The notes: generated from the sequence alone by a model not told the origin. A DNA stretch of 64,000 nucleotides from Gloeobacter kilaueensis JS1 (GCF_000484535.1 NC_022600.1:2294001-2358000); one strand, 5' to 3'. Shown: positions 1 to 8,815, counted from the stretch's first letter. Made by a program: numbers and translations.

Positions 1-1
1 C

Positions 2-928
2 TTCTGGTACGACAGCGGCAACAGCAAGCGGCGGATCTCGGTGCGCAAGTCCACCGACTTAGGCGTGAGCTTCGCCCCCAAAGTCCAGGTTTCTGCCAAC
101 TTGCTCGCTACCGGCACCAACGGCGATCTGGGCTTGAACGGCGGCTTTCGCACCAACAGCTTCCCCCACGCGGCGGTGAACCCGGTGAGCGGCGATCTGT
201 ACGCGGTCTACAACGATCGAGCCAGTAGCGCTGACCGGGGCAACGTTTACCTTGTCACCTCCACCGACGGCGGGGCCACCTGGAGCAGCCCGATTCTGGT
301 CAACGATGACGGCACGACCAACGACCAGTTCATGCCGACCGTCGCCGTCACCCCGGACGGCTCGCGGCTCATCGTCGGCTTCTACGACCGCAGGCTCGAT
401 CCGAACAACTCCCTCATCGACCGCTTCTCAGCGATCGCTACCCTCTCCGGCGGTGCTGTCACCTTCGCTCCCAACTTCCGGGTAAGCAGCCAATCTTTCC
501 CGGTAGTGATCGGTCAAGATCCAGTCGTTAACACCACCTACATGGGCGACTACGACCAGATCGCCGCCGACAACGCCTTCTTCTACAGCACCTGGGGCGA
601 CAACCGCGACTCCAACAGCTTCCACACCAACCAGCCGGACGTGCGCTTCGCCAAGATCCCGGTCACAGGCACCGGCACCATCACCCCCACGATCGCAAGC
701 TTCACCCCTGCCTCCGGCCCGGTGGGGACTCCCGTCACGATCACGGGCACCAACTTCACCGGAGCCACCGCCGTCACCTTCCGGGGAGCCGGAGCCACCT
801 TCAGCGTCAACGCCGCCGGAACCCAGATCAACACGACCGTTCCAACCGGTGCCCGCACCGGTCGCATCCGGGTCACCACACCCAACGGTCAGGCCGTGAG
901 CGCTACGGTCTTTAGAGTGACGCCCTAA
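2..928 (+). CDS. Secreted BNR/sialidase-like repeat protein with C-terminal IPT/TIG domain (5' partial)
   Basis: The frame is open from base 2, so the gene starts outside the window and only the C-terminal part (about 309 residues) is present. The first two thirds carry repeats of the Asp-box/BNR beta-propeller type (S-T-D-G-G-A-T-W near base 265 is a clear Asp box). The last 80 residues form an IPT/TIG immunoglobulin-like domain (SFTPASGPVGTPVTITG). Such proteins are usually exported and bind carbohydrate or other surface partners; no enzymatic residues can be claimed. A GTG at 41 is an internal codon rather than the likely start. High GC, like the host background. Confidence 0.75.
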   Translation, partial: FWYDSGNSKRRISVRKSTDLGVSFAPKVQVSANLLATGTNGDLGLNGGFRTNSFPHAAVNPVSGDLYAVYNDRASSADRGNVYLVTSTDGGATWSSPILVNDDGTTNDQFMPTVAVTPDGSRLIVGFYDRRLDPNNSLIDRFSAIATLSGGAVTFAPNFRVSSQSFPVVIGQDPVVNTTYMGDYDQIAADNAFFYSTWGDNRDSNSFHTNQPDVRFAKIPVTGTGTITPTIASFTPASGPVGTPVTITGTNFTGATAVTFRGAGATFSVNAAGTQINTTVPTGARTGRIRVTTPNGQAVSATVFRVTP

Positions 929-1077
929 CCGGCTGCTCTGCAAATAACCATGCCGGGTGCGGGAGCCGCTTTCCGCACCCGGTTTCACGCTGAATCCTCC
1001 AAAACAGGAAGAAATATGGAAATTTATATCCCCTCTATACCGTCTGGATCAAAGCGGAGAAGTATAAAGATTATTCA

Positions 1078-1719
1078 TCATGGATTTATCAGACGGTCAA
1101 TAAGTCCTAATAGTTTTGCTTCACTGAACTCTTGCGGGTCAAATGGTGGGTTAAGGACAAAAGTTGGCTTAAGTCTTAGAGAGCCTTCAAGGTAGTCAGC
1201 TCCATAACCCTCTTGTAAGATCTGCACATTAATTTTGCTTCCGCTTTTGTCATAATCAAAAATCTCAGTCTTACCGCGACTACCAAAGTAAGTGTCACGG
1301 CGTTTCAGATTATTATTGATGTCTGTGGAGCCAACAATGATGACTACAGAACCATAAGTTCGGTGCGCACATGTTTTCTCTGTAACTATCAGAGCTTGGC
1401 TAGGAGCTGTCCCTCCCATCCAATCTTCTGTAAAGAGGCCGCTCTCTAGGAATAGACCAGGTCCAATCGTTACAAGAGGACTCGTGTCTGCTACAGATAC
1501 ATTGGCATAATGTACAACTGAGTGGCTACCTAATTCAATCTTTAAACCATCTGTGTAGGTCAACACTACAGAACAGGACTGGCTCCGAATCTTATATCCG
1601 AGCTTAAGAGTGTTGCCAATTCCTAAAGGTTCTGATGGCCCCCCATTGCGTTCCAGGGTAGCTTTATCATTAGCATTAGCAGCTGTTCCAACAATACTAC
1701 TAACTTGCCATTCACCCAT
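1078..1719 (-). CDS. Hypothetical protein, FecR-like beta-rich
   Basis: 213 residues with no family I can name with certainty. Residues about 30-75 (KLGYKIRSQSCSVVLTYTDG followed by IELGSHSVVHY) resemble the repeating pattern of FecR-type domains, in which a raised signal level is followed by DG..IxLG..S strands. No signal peptide or membrane segment is evident. The gene is clearly more AT-rich than the genes around it, as is the 3' half of the kinase gene upstream on the same strand, from which it is separated by 163 bp. It could therefore belong to the same acquired segment. Function unknown. Confidence 0.55.
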   Translation of the reverse strand: MGEWQVSSIVGTAANANDKATLERNGGPSEPLGIGNTLKLGYKIRSQSCSVVLTYTDGLKIELGSHSVVHYANVSVADTSPLVTIGPGLFLESGLFTEDWMGGTAPSQALIVTEKTCAHRTYGSVVIIVGSTDINNNLKRRDTYFGSRGKTEIFDYDKSGSKINVQILQEGYGADYLEGSLRLKPTFVLNPPFDPQEFSEAKLLGLIDRLINP

Positions 1720-1882
1720 GATTTAATCTCCTAAATCGAACTTTTGTAGAACCAACTAGAGTGTTGGCGAGAACTAATAGTCTCAGAAGTCATGAAATAT
1801 GCAGGTAATGTAGAAATAGTTTAATTTCCTTAATGAGTTTCCCTATCAGGTATTTTTCCCAAGCAATATAAAAGCAATTTAA

Positions 1883-4708
1883 TCAACGGTTTTCCGTTGT
1901 TGTCTCTTGCATTCGCTTAACTGCGATTTCAGCCTCTCGCAAAATATATACGAATTCGGAATCATGGCGGAGTTTAGAAAAGAGAGGATCTATTTGAGCT
2001 TCTCGATAAGCACGCCAGCCTAATCTGAACGCATGTCTTAAGTGAGTAAGCGCTTCGCTTTTTCTACCGAGTACACTGTAGGCTGTGGCCATCCTGTAGG
2101 CAATGTCCAAATCCTCACTGCCATATGCAAAGGCTCTTTCTCCATACTTAATATAATTCCGCAAATAGAGATCTGAAGTTTTTCTTTTGCCTAAACTTTT
2201 ATAGATAAAGCCTATTGATGCACCATAATATTCCGCTCTCAAGACTGCTGGAATCTTTAAGTAATAGTTGAGTGCATTCTGTAAATTACCACGCTGTAAT
2301 TCCAGATTTCCAACAGCAGCATTACAATCGGCACTATTAGGAGCGACGGAAACACATACTTGAGCTTGCTTATACGCATCATTGTATTTACCTTGTATTA
2401 AGTAAAGATGACTGAGTTGTTTGTGACCGTTATAGACATCTGGTTGTAACTGAATAGCTTGGAGTAGTTGTTGTTCAGCTTCAGAATCCATGTTAAGAGC
2501 AATGTAAGCTTCTGCAAGGCTAATGTATCCATAAGCACTGATTAAGTTGAGTCTTTGAGCTTTTTTAAGGGCTTTTAAAGCTATGTCCCAATCTCCTCGA
2601 TAGCCATTAGCAAAGGCGTATACGTTCAAAGCTGCAAAGAAACTGGGATTGATAGAAATGGCTTTTTCTTCAGCCTGGAGCGCTTTTCGAAAGAAACCCT
2701 TATAAAGATATGCTAACCCCAGTGACTTATATCCTTCAGCCAAATTAGGATTGAGAGCGAGTGCTTTCTGGCTTGATACAATAGAGTAGTCCAACCATTT
2801 AGTAGAATAACCAAATTTCTCTACTCGCTGAGCATAGCTGTCTCCTAGTCCAGACCAAGCTAAAGCAAAATTTGGATCTTTTCCCAAAGCTTTCTGGAAA
2901 AGGCGGATGGCTTGTTCATTGTCTGATTTTCGATAAAACGAATAGTATTCTAGTCCTTTCCGATAGTAATTATAAGCATCAAGACTAGTTGTAGGTTTTT
3001 GAGTAATCTGGCTAATAACTTCAGGTGTCAGTTTTGCCTTTAGTATCTGAGCAATATCAGTAGCAATTATATTCTGAATTACAAAAATATCTTCATTCAA
3101 ACGATCAAAGCTTTTAGCCCAGATCTGCTTTTCAGTATTTGCTTCAATCAGTCGGCTTGTGATATGAATTCTTTCTCCATCACGCTGTATGCTGCCTGTC
3201 ACAAGAGCAGTTGCACCAAGTTCTGCACCAATTTCTCGTGGGGACTTTTTGCTATTCTTGTACCGTTTCATCGCCTCATTGCTGATAATATCTAGGCTGC
3301 CTACCTCGCCCAATTTTGTAGAGATATCTTCAGTAATACCGTCGCTCAGATAAGAATTACGTGGATCAGGATCAATATTTTTAAAAGGTAATACAGCAAT
3401 GGCACGAACTGGGGGAGGACCGAAAGGAAACTTCCCTTGCCCAAGCCAAAGAGCACTGATGCTTCCAGCAACTAAGGCTGCTGTTGCTAACCCTGCTCTG
3501 TTGCGCTTGAGAAACTTACCAGTGCGATAGAGCAAATCGCTAGCTCTGGCAGAGACAGGCTTATCCGCTAAATAGCACTCAATGTCTTTAACCAGAGCAT
3601 CTACGGAGGCGTAACGCTGGTCGGGCTGTTTGCTGAGCGCCTTGAGCAAGATGCTATCGAGATCACCTTGCAGGAGCTGACGCAGTTTGTTTGGTTTGCT
3701 TTCTTTTCGCGCTCGGGCAATTTCTTCGGCTTGGAGTGTGCTGAAGCAGGAGATTGCTTCACTTGGACGCAGCAAATTTCCTTCCTGGATCAATTGCATC
3801 TGCTCTTTTGGAGTCGTGGCGGATTTCGGATAGGGCGAATGTCCAGTGAGAAGTTCATAGAGAATGACTCCCAGTGAGTAGATATCGCTCACGAAGGAGA
3901 CAGGCTGTGATTGGACTTGCTCGGGGCTTGCATATCGAGGTGTAAAGCTCTGGGTGGCTGCAAGAGAAGAAACTGCTTCAGTCGGATTGATGAGTTTGGC
4001 GATACCAAAATCGAGCAGCTTGGGGCTACCGTCCTTTGTCACCAGGATGTTGCCCGGTTTGAGATCCCGGTGAACGATGCCCTGAGCATGGGCGTAGCTG
4101 ACAGCAGAACAGACTTGACAGAAAAGTTTCAGCCTCTCACCGATATTCAGCTTTTTGTCGTCACAGTAGCGATCGATGGGCTCACCATCGACATAATCCA
4201 TCACGAAGTAGGGCCGACCATCGGGGGTGGTACCACCGTCGAAGAGCCGGGCAATGTTTTCGTTTTTCAGGTTTGCGAGCATTTGCCGCTCAGCCCGAAA
4301 GCGCTTCACCAGTTCGGCGTTGCTGGCATCTTGGCGGATGATCTTGATTGCCACTTGCATGTCGAACTGACCATCTGCTCGCTCAGCCAGGTAGACAGTT
4401 CCCATACCGCCTTCTCCGAGTTGGCGGATGAGCTGATAGATACCGATGAGAGGCGGGTTTTCGAGTTCGGCAGTCAGGGCGTCTAGCAGTACATCCTGGT
4501 TTATCAGAGGCTGCTCAAGAAAACTGTCGAGCTTTGCGTTTTCGTGTTCTTCAAGAAAGTCTTCGACTGCCTTACGCAAGGCAGTATCTTCCCAGCACTC
4601 TTTGCTTAAAAAGGCAGCGCGAGCGTCCGCTTCGAGTTCGAGAGCAGCAGTAAACAGCTCCTGAATGCGATTGAAGCGCTCCTGTTCAGGTGTCACCGCC
4701 TTCCCCAT
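1883..4708 (-). CDS. Serine/threonine protein kinase with TolB-like domain and TPR repeats
   Basis: 941 residues. Residues 88-380 form a Hanks-type kinase: Gly-rich loop GEGGMG (98-103), catalytic lysine in VAIK (122), HRDLKPGN (213-220), DFG (233-235) and SPE in place of APE (261-263). A single membrane segment follows (about 405-422). Residues about 432-560 match the TolB-like/adenylate-cyclase-associated domain (AVLPFKN, DGITEDI), and about 570-930 are TPR repeats. The cytoplasmic kinase with an outer sensing or scaffold part is known mainly from Acidobacteria and Planctomycetes. Its start lies 23 nt inside the preceding ECF sigma gene, so the pair is probably coupled. The region coding for the TPR half (1883 to about 3500) is visibly AT-richer than the kinase half, which suggests a mosaic gene. 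Confidence 0.93.
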   Translation of the reverse strand: MGKAVTPEQERFNRIQELFTAALELEADARAAFLSKECWEDTALRKAVEDFLEEHENAKLDSFLEQPLINQDVLLDALTAELENPPLIGIYQLIRQLGEGGMGTVYLAERADGQFDMQVAIKIIRQDASNAELVKRFRAERQMLANLKNENIARLFDGGTTPDGRPYFVMDYVDGEPIDRYCDDKKLNIGERLKLFCQVCSAVSYAHAQGIVHRDLKPGNILVTKDGSPKLLDFGIAKLINPTEAVSSLAATQSFTPRYASPEQVQSQPVSFVSDIYSLGVILYELLTGHSPYPKSATTPKEQMQLIQEGNLLRPSEAISCFSTLQAEEIARARKESKPNKLRQLLQGDLDSILLKALSKQPDQRYASVDALVKDIECYLADKPVSARASDLLYRTGKFLKRNRAGLATAALVAGSISALWLGQGKFPFGPPPVRAIAVLPFKNIDPDPRNSYLSDGITEDISTKLGEVGSLDIISNEAMKRYKNSKKSPREIGAELGATALVTGSIQRDGERIHITSRLIEANTEKQIWAKSFDRLNEDIFVIQNIIATDIAQILKAKLTPEVISQITQKPTTSLDAYNYYRKGLEYYSFYRKSDNEQAIRLFQKALGKDPNFALAWSGLGDSYAQRVEKFGYSTKWLDYSIVSSQKALALNPNLAEGYKSLGLAYLYKGFFRKALQAEEKAISINPSFFAALNVYAFANGYRGDWDIALKALKKAQRLNLISAYGYISLAEAYIALNMDSEAEQQLLQAIQLQPDVYNGHKQLSHLYLIQGKYNDAYKQAQVCVSVAPNSADCNAAVGNLELQRGNLQNALNYYLKIPAVLRAEYYGASIGFIYKSLGKRKTSDLYLRNYIKYGERAFAYGSEDLDIAYRMATAYSVLGRKSEALTHLRHAFRLGWRAYREAQIDPLFSKLRHDSEFVYILREAEIAVKRMQETTTENR

Positions 4709-5264
4709 CTTTCAGGCGCTTGCGCAGCCAGGCTCTGGCAAAGTCCCAGCGCCGCTTGACAGTTCCGCTCGAAACTCCAAGAACCTCGGCGGTCTCTTCG
4801 ATCGTCAGGCCGCCGAAGAAGCGTAACTCGACAACGCGGCTGTGTTCTTCAGAAAGTTGGGATAGTTCCTCCAGGGCCGCTTCAAGATCGCTCCAGTCGA
4901 AGTCCTCTCCCTGTTGCACCACATCTCCTGCTTCATCGAAGGAGAGTTTGCGCATCTGACCACCGCGCTTGGCGGCCCCGTGGGCGCGGGCGTGGTCGAT
5001 GAGGATCTTGCGCATCAGGTGAGCGGCGACGCCTAGAAAGTGGGCGCGGCTTTTCCAGCAGGTGTCTTTCTGGTTCACCAATCGCAAATAGGCTTCGTTG
5101 ACCAGGGCTGTCGCCTGCAAGGTGTGGCCGCTGCGCTCTTGGGACATCAGGCTACCGGCACGGCGGCGCAGCTCCTTGTAGATCATTGGCGTCAGGGCAG
5201 AAAGGGCATTTTGATCGCCTTTTTGCCAGGCCAGCAGCAGTTGGGTCGCATCTAGCTCATCCAT
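4686..5264 (-). CDS. ECF-type RNA polymerase sigma factor (Sig-70_X6/TIGR02999-like)
   Basis: 192 residues from ATG at 5264; an upstream in-frame start at 5297 would add 11 residues. Sigma region 2 is visible in the N-terminal half (TALVNEAYLRLV, RKILIDHARAHGAAKRGG), and region 4 in the C-terminal half (VVELRFFGGLTIEETAEVLG, then SSGTVKRRW). This subgroup is typically paired with a Hanks kinase, as here: the last 23 nt overlap the kinase gene. No anti-sigma factor gene is nearby, so the kinase may control the sigma factor, by inference from related pairs. Confidence 0.93.
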   Translation of the reverse strand: MDELDATQLLLAWQKGDQNALSALTPMIYKELRRRAGSLMSQERSGHTLQATALVNEAYLRLVNQKDTCWKSRAHFLGVAAHLMRKILIDHARAHGAAKRGGQMRKLSFDEAGDVVQQGEDFDWSDLEAALEELSQLSEEHSRVVELRFFGGLTIEETAEVLGVSSGTVKRRWDFARAWLRKRLKDGEGGDT

Positions 5265-5439
5265 AAGCGGCACCTTCTCGATACTGCAAGAATACATGAG
5301 CCAATTTCAGCTACAGGTTTCACAAACAGCAGTAGACGCTGCTCAACTGCCGGTCAGCTTGACTTTCTATACGGTCATGAAAATAGACTTATGCAGTCCA
5401 AGGCAACAAGCTGCCTGGAAAGCCCGGCAGCCTGGGCGA

Positions 5440-5547
5440 CTACAGAAGCCAGAGGACGAAAAGTCTGACGATCAAGCCGCCGATCATTGCACCAAGTAGA
5501 GCCGGTAGGGCCAGGTTGTGCAGAAAGTAGCGCAGCTGGGTACGCAT
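5440..5547 (-). CDS. Very small one-helix membrane protein (35 aa)
   Basis: ATG at 5547, TAG at 5440. The peptide starts MRTQLRYFLHN and then has one hydrophobic helix of about 22 residues with a small-residue GxxxxGG stretch in the middle. A GGAGGG sequence lies about 12 nt upstream of the ATG, slightly far for a ribosome-binding site. It sits between the ECF sigma gene and another membrane-anchored small gene on the same strand. No family is recognised. Function unknown; it could be chance, but composition and start context look like a real gene. Confidence 0.45.
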   Translation of the reverse strand: MRTQLRYFLHNLALPALLGAMIGGLIVRLFVLWLL

Positions 5548-5598
5548 GGGTAACAGGTTCCCTCCGCATCGGTAGATTGGTGGATTGAACCCATCGGT

Positions 5599-5985
5599 CT
5601 ATTGGATCGGAGCCGGGCAGTACTGGTGGACGCGGTTGGTCGGATTCTTGCTCATCAAGGCCAGCCGACCGCCGCTAAACAGGTAGTACCAGTCTGCGAG
5701 CTGATAGCGGGTGAGGGTGCAGTCGGGCGTGACAATGGTCTCGGGCACTGCCGCCAGTTGCCGCTCGTGCTGCCTCACGAATACCTGCTCGTCTATAGCC
5801 GGGAAGGGCGTTTTAATCTGCACAGGAGTCGGAACGACAGCCGGAAGAATCGCTGGAGCAGGTATTTGCCTGGAAAATTCACCCCTGAGCATAGCGGCAG
5901 TGCTGGCGACGAGCAGGCAGGCGACGAACGCACCGCTGAGCTGGAATACGCGGCGGTTAGCCGTAGAAACGGTGTACTGTCTCAT
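5599..5985 (-). CDS. Hypothetical membrane-anchored protein
   Basis: 128 residues. One hydrophobic segment at about residues 14-33 (FQLSGAFVACLLVASTAAML) could be a signal anchor, followed by a Pro/Ala-rich linker and a short domain ending in Y-C-P-A-P-I-Q. Two cysteines in the exported part (TPDCTL and HQYCPA) could form a disulfide. It is followed after about 50 bp by the 35-aa membrane gene on the same strand. No homologous family recognised. Confidence 0.55.
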   Translation of the reverse strand: MRQYTVSTANRRVFQLSGAFVACLLVASTAAMLRGEFSRQIPAPAILPAVVPTPVQIKTPFPAIDEQVFVRQHERQLAAVPETIVTPDCTLTRYQLADWYYLFSGGRLALMSKNPTNRVHQYCPAPIQ

Positions 5986-6075
5986 AACATCCTCACCAAA
6001 TAGGGGTCTCTATCAGGTGACGCGGAGCTAGAAGACAAATTGGATCAGTTTCCGGAAAAAAACTTTTCAAACAGC

Positions 6076-7077
6076 TCAGCAGCAGCCCCCGCCGCTGTAG
6101 TGCCAGGTGCTCGGGGTGATCACCAGCTGGGGATGGGCGAGGCTGGCCAGTTTGGCGGCGGTCTTGTCGCAGACGGCGCTCGGCACATCGACCGGGATGA
6201 TGTGACCGGCCCGATCGTCGAAGTGTTCGTCGCTGCCGGTGTAGATGGCTGTCTTACCGGTGAAGATGCAGGGGCCGTCCGGTGGGACCGGCAGGTTGTA
6301 AGCGGCCAGTTCGACGCTTTCGAGCAGGAGATCGGCGGGCAGGTTGTAGCGGGTGCGATCGAGCATCCGGTAGGGACGGCGGGCGCGAACATCGATCTGG
6401 CCAAAACCGGCCTGGGCGATCAGATCCAGGTAGGTATCGAGAGGGAGGCAGCCGCTCAGGCACATCGCCCGCAACCGCTCGTCGCGCCGCAGGTGCTCGG
6501 GGACGGGCCGGGTAGCGATCGGGTCGGAGAGAATCAGCCGTCCACCGGGCTTGAGCACCCGGCGCACCTGCTGGAGGGCCACCCGCAACTCGGCAGGTTC
6601 AAAGATGTTAAATAGACAGTTCTGGGCGACCAGATCGACTGTGGCATCGGCCACCGGCAGATCGAGGGCGTCGCCGAGGTACAGTTCGACAAATTCGGGC
6701 TCGAACCAGTCGTTGAGCCGGGCCGCTTCCTCCAGGTTGATCCGGGCCCGATCGAGCATTTCATCAACCGGATCGACGGCCACCACACCCCCCGGTTGGC
6801 GGCAAAAATAAGCAAATTTGAGCGCTTCGAGGCCGCCGCCCACACCGATATAGAGAATGCGCTGATCAGGGGCCATGTCCTGCAGGTGAACGGTCGTGCC
6901 GCAGCCGTAATTCATCTGCTCCATCGCGGGCGGAATTACGAGCCCCGGCAGAAACAGTGCCGCCTGCTGCACACAGCAGAGGGCAGGCTGGGGCGTGATC
7001 GCCGCTTCTTTATAAACCTCGATGGCGGTCTGCAGATATTCTTTCACAGGACGGCTCCAGAGCGGCAACCGCTCCAT
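6076..7077 (-). CDS. arsM: ArsM-like arsenite S-adenosylmethionine methyltransferase
   Basis: 333 residues. A Rossmann methyltransferase domain carries the SAM loop YIGVGGG (76-82), acidic VDP (101-103) and the post-I segment DLVAQNCLFN (148-157). Cysteines expected in ArsM-type enzymes are present: C34-C35, C59 in NYGCG, C154, C206/C210, and a terminal GGGCC. The NYGCG plus Cys pairs and the C-terminal CC tail match the ArsM subgroup linked to arsenosugar or methylarsenic formation in cyanobacteria. It would methylate As(III), probably in the cytoplasm. No arsR, arsB or radical-SAM ArsS is next to it. It is divergent from the fasciclin gene across about 100 bp. Confidence 0.8.
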   Translation of the reverse strand: MERLPLWSRPVKEYLQTAIEVYKEAAITPQPALCCVQQAALFLPGLVIPPAMEQMNYGCGTTVHLQDMAPDQRILYIGVGGGLEALKFAYFCRQPGGVVAVDPVDEMLDRARINLEEAARLNDWFEPEFVELYLGDALDLPVADATVDLVAQNCLFNIFEPAELRVALQQVRRVLKPGGRLILSDPIATRPVPEHLRRDERLRAMCLSGCLPLDTYLDLIAQAGFGQIDVRARRPYRMLDRTRYNLPADLLLESVELAAYNLPVPPDGPCIFTGKTAIYTGSDEHFDDRAGHIIPVDVPSAVCDKTAAKLASLAHPQLVITPSTWHYSGGGCC

Positions 7078-7179
7078 GCTAACGCCCGGTAGAACGATAA
7101 TCTCTGCCCCCAGGCGGAGCCTTGAGACCGAAGTTGGGCGATAACTGAGGATGGCAATCTCAGCGAGGACTCATCGATC

Positions 7180-7584
7180 ATGGCCGATATCGTCGATACC
7201 GCTATTGGGGCCGGTTTCAAGACACTGGCAAAGGCTCTGCAGGCTGCCGAACTGGTGCATACGCTCAAGGAACACGGACCCTACACGGTCTTCGCACCCA
7301 CCGACGAAGCGTTCAGCCGCTTGCCCGCCGGTAAGCTTGAAACCTTGCTCGCTCCGGAGAACAAAGAAACCCTGAGCCAGTTGCTGCTCCACCACGTCGT
7401 TCGGGGAGTGTTGCGCTCCACGGACCTCACGACCGGTGACATTCAGTCTCTGGTAAGCAGCGACCTGCACGTGACGGTGAGCAGCGGCGTGGTCGTCAAC
7501 GACGCAAAAGTGGTCCAGGCGGACGTGCAGGCCGACAACGGCATCATCCACGCCATCGACCGCGTGTTACTCTATCCGAACTGA
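7180..7584 (+). CDS. Fasciclin (FAS1/beta-Ig-H3) domain protein
   Basis: 134 residues forming a single FAS1 domain. The H1 motif reads GPYTVFAPTDEAFSRLP and the central motif LLLHHVVRG, with the H2-like NGIIHAIDRVLLYP at the C-terminus. There is no signal peptide, so this is the short cytoplasmic or leaderless form common in cyanobacteria. FAS1 domains mediate adhesion or ligand binding; the substrate is unknown. The stop abuts the end of the convergent gluconokinase gene with no gap. Confidence 0.92.
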   Translation: MADIVDTAIGAGFKTLAKALQAAELVHTLKEHGPYTVFAPTDEAFSRLPAGKLETLLAPENKETLSQLLLHHVVRGVLRSTDLTTGDIQSLVSSDLHVTVSSGVVVNDAKVVQADVQADNGIIHAIDRVLLYPN

Positions 7585-8085
7585 TTACAGGCCCAACTGC
7601 CGCCGGACCTGCTCGATCTGCACGTCGAGGGGTTCGTGTTTGTCCATATCGACGACGATCGCCTCCGTTGGCACTTCGAGGTCGTCGAACTGGCTTTGCA
7701 GCAGGTCCGGGGGCATGAAGTGGCCCCCGGCAGCGGCGCGCTTGGCCACCCGCTGACTGGCCAGGGCAAAGCTAATTTGCAAAAAGACGAACTGGACTGC
7801 CGGATCGCCCGCTTTGAGTACTTGGCGGTAGCGCTCCTTGAGGGCGGAGCAGGCAAGAACGACGTCGCGCTTTTGCCCCTGCCAGGTCCGGATCGCCTGG
7901 TGTAATCGTGCCAGCCAGGGCAGGCGGTCGGCGTCGCTGAGCGGAAAATGGGCGTGCATCTTGGCAATCGCCTGGGCAGAATGAAAATCGTCGGCGTCAG
8001 CAAATTGCCAGCCCATAGCAGCGGCGAGCGCTTTGCTGAAAGAGGTTTTACCGGCTCCTGAAACGCCCAGGACAACAATTACCAT
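7585..8085 (-). CDS. gntK: Gluconokinase
   Basis: 166 residues from ATG at 8085; another in-frame ATG at 8094 would begin inside the dps terminator hairpin, so 8085 is preferred. P-loop GVSGAGKTS near the N-terminus, DADDFHS and CSALKERYR follow the GntK/shikimate-kinase pattern. The enzyme phosphorylates D-gluconate to 6-phosphogluconate, feeding the oxidative pentose phosphate or Entner-Doudoroff route. No other gluconate genes are adjacent. Confidence 0.9.
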   Translation of the reverse strand: MVIVVLGVSGAGKTSFSKALAAAMGWQFADADDFHSAQAIAKMHAHFPLSDADRLPWLARLHQAIRTWQGQKRDVVLACSALKERYRQVLKAGDPAVQFVFLQISFALASQRVAKRAAAGGHFMPPDLLQSQFDDLEVPTEAIVVDMDKHEPLDVQIEQVRRQLGL

Positions 8086-8091
8086 CGCCCA

Positions 8092-8121
8092 CAAAAGCGG
8101 GAGTGCATCGGCACCCCCGCT
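8092..8121 (-). terminator. Rho-independent terminator of dps
   Basis: On the minus strand an 11-bp stem (AGCGGGGGTGC / GCACTCCCGCT, one mismatch) closes a CGAT loop and runs into TTTT. It lies just after the dps stop codon and just before the gluconokinase start, separating the two genes. Confidence 0.75.
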
Positions 8122-8146
8122 CTTTACGATAGAGGACCAGCTGTCC

Positions 8147-8692
8147 TTAGCGCAGCTCTACCGGTGTGCGCACGTCAGCGCCGGAGCGGTTCTCAGCGGC
8201 GGGCTGGATCGATTCGCCCTCGATAAACGAGCGCAGCATCCAGGCCATCTCCTCGTGCTCCTCCATCAGGCCGGTCAGAAAGTCCGCCGTGCCCGTATCG
8301 TGGAACTGCTCCTCGCTGGCATCGACGTGCTCGCGCAGGTTGCGGATGATCTGCTCGTGGTCCGCCAGCAGATTGGCGACCATGCCGTAGGCGTTCGGTA
8401 CCTCTCCAGCGTGCTCCTTGATCGAGCCGTACTCGAGGAAGCCCTTGGCCGTGCCGACCGGGTAGCCGCCCAGGGCCCGGACGCGCTCGGCGATCTTGTC
8501 GCCGTTGAGGCTGAGTGCCTCGTACTGCTCCTCCCACAGCTTGTGCAGCGTGCGGAACTGGGGACCGACGACGTCCCAGTGGTACTTCTTGGTTTTGATC
8601 AGCACCAGGTTCACGTCGGCCAGATCGCGGTTGAGCAACTCGACAACGCCTTCGCGCTGTTCGGGGCTGAGGCCGATATTCGGTTTGATCAT
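8147..8692 (-). CDS. dps: Dps family DNA-binding ferritin-like protein
   Basis: 181 residues from ATG at 8692, preceded by GGAGAGCAGGA. The ferroxidase-centre signature is present: KKYHWDVVGPQFRTLH with the downstream LWEEQYEAL, and a further HDTGTADFLTGLMEEHE helix. Dps forms a dodecamer that oxidises and stores iron and shields DNA under peroxide or starvation stress. The N-terminal tail is short. It is divergent from galE, with a 12-bp palindrome between them, and is closed by a terminator hairpin. Confidence 0.93.
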   Translation of the reverse strand: MIKPNIGLSPEQREGVVELLNRDLADVNLVLIKTKKYHWDVVGPQFRTLHKLWEEQYEALSLNGDKIAERVRALGGYPVGTAKGFLEYGSIKEHAGEVPNAYGMVANLLADHEQIIRNLREHVDASEEQFHDTGTADFLTGLMEEHEEMAWMLRSFIEGESIQPAAENRSGADVRTPVELR

Positions 8693-8776
8693 GGGTCCTG
8701 CTCTCCGTGGATAGCTTTCTGCACTGCTTCCAGTCAAACTTCATCGACTTTACACAGACATCTCTCCGGCGGTCGA

Positions 8777-8788
8777 TACTCTAGAGTA
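8777..8788. promoter_or_regulatory. 12-bp perfect palindrome in the dps-galE divergent promoter region
   Basis: TACTCTAGAGTA is perfectly self-complementary and sits 28 bp before the galE ATG and 85 bp before the dps ATG. It may be an operator, but no regulator is identifiable from the sequence. Confidence 0.3.
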
Positions 8789-8815
8789 AAGCAACACACG
8801 CGACGAGGCTTCCCG

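Noticed and set aside
5602-6003. Plus-strand frame opposite the 128-aa membrane-anchored gene
   Set aside because: No start signal; the minus-strand reading has a coherent signal anchor.
8033-8815. In-frame open extension upstream of galE
   Set aside because: It is antisense to dps and gntK; the GalE N-terminus begins at MILVTGGAGYIG (8816) with its own GAGG.
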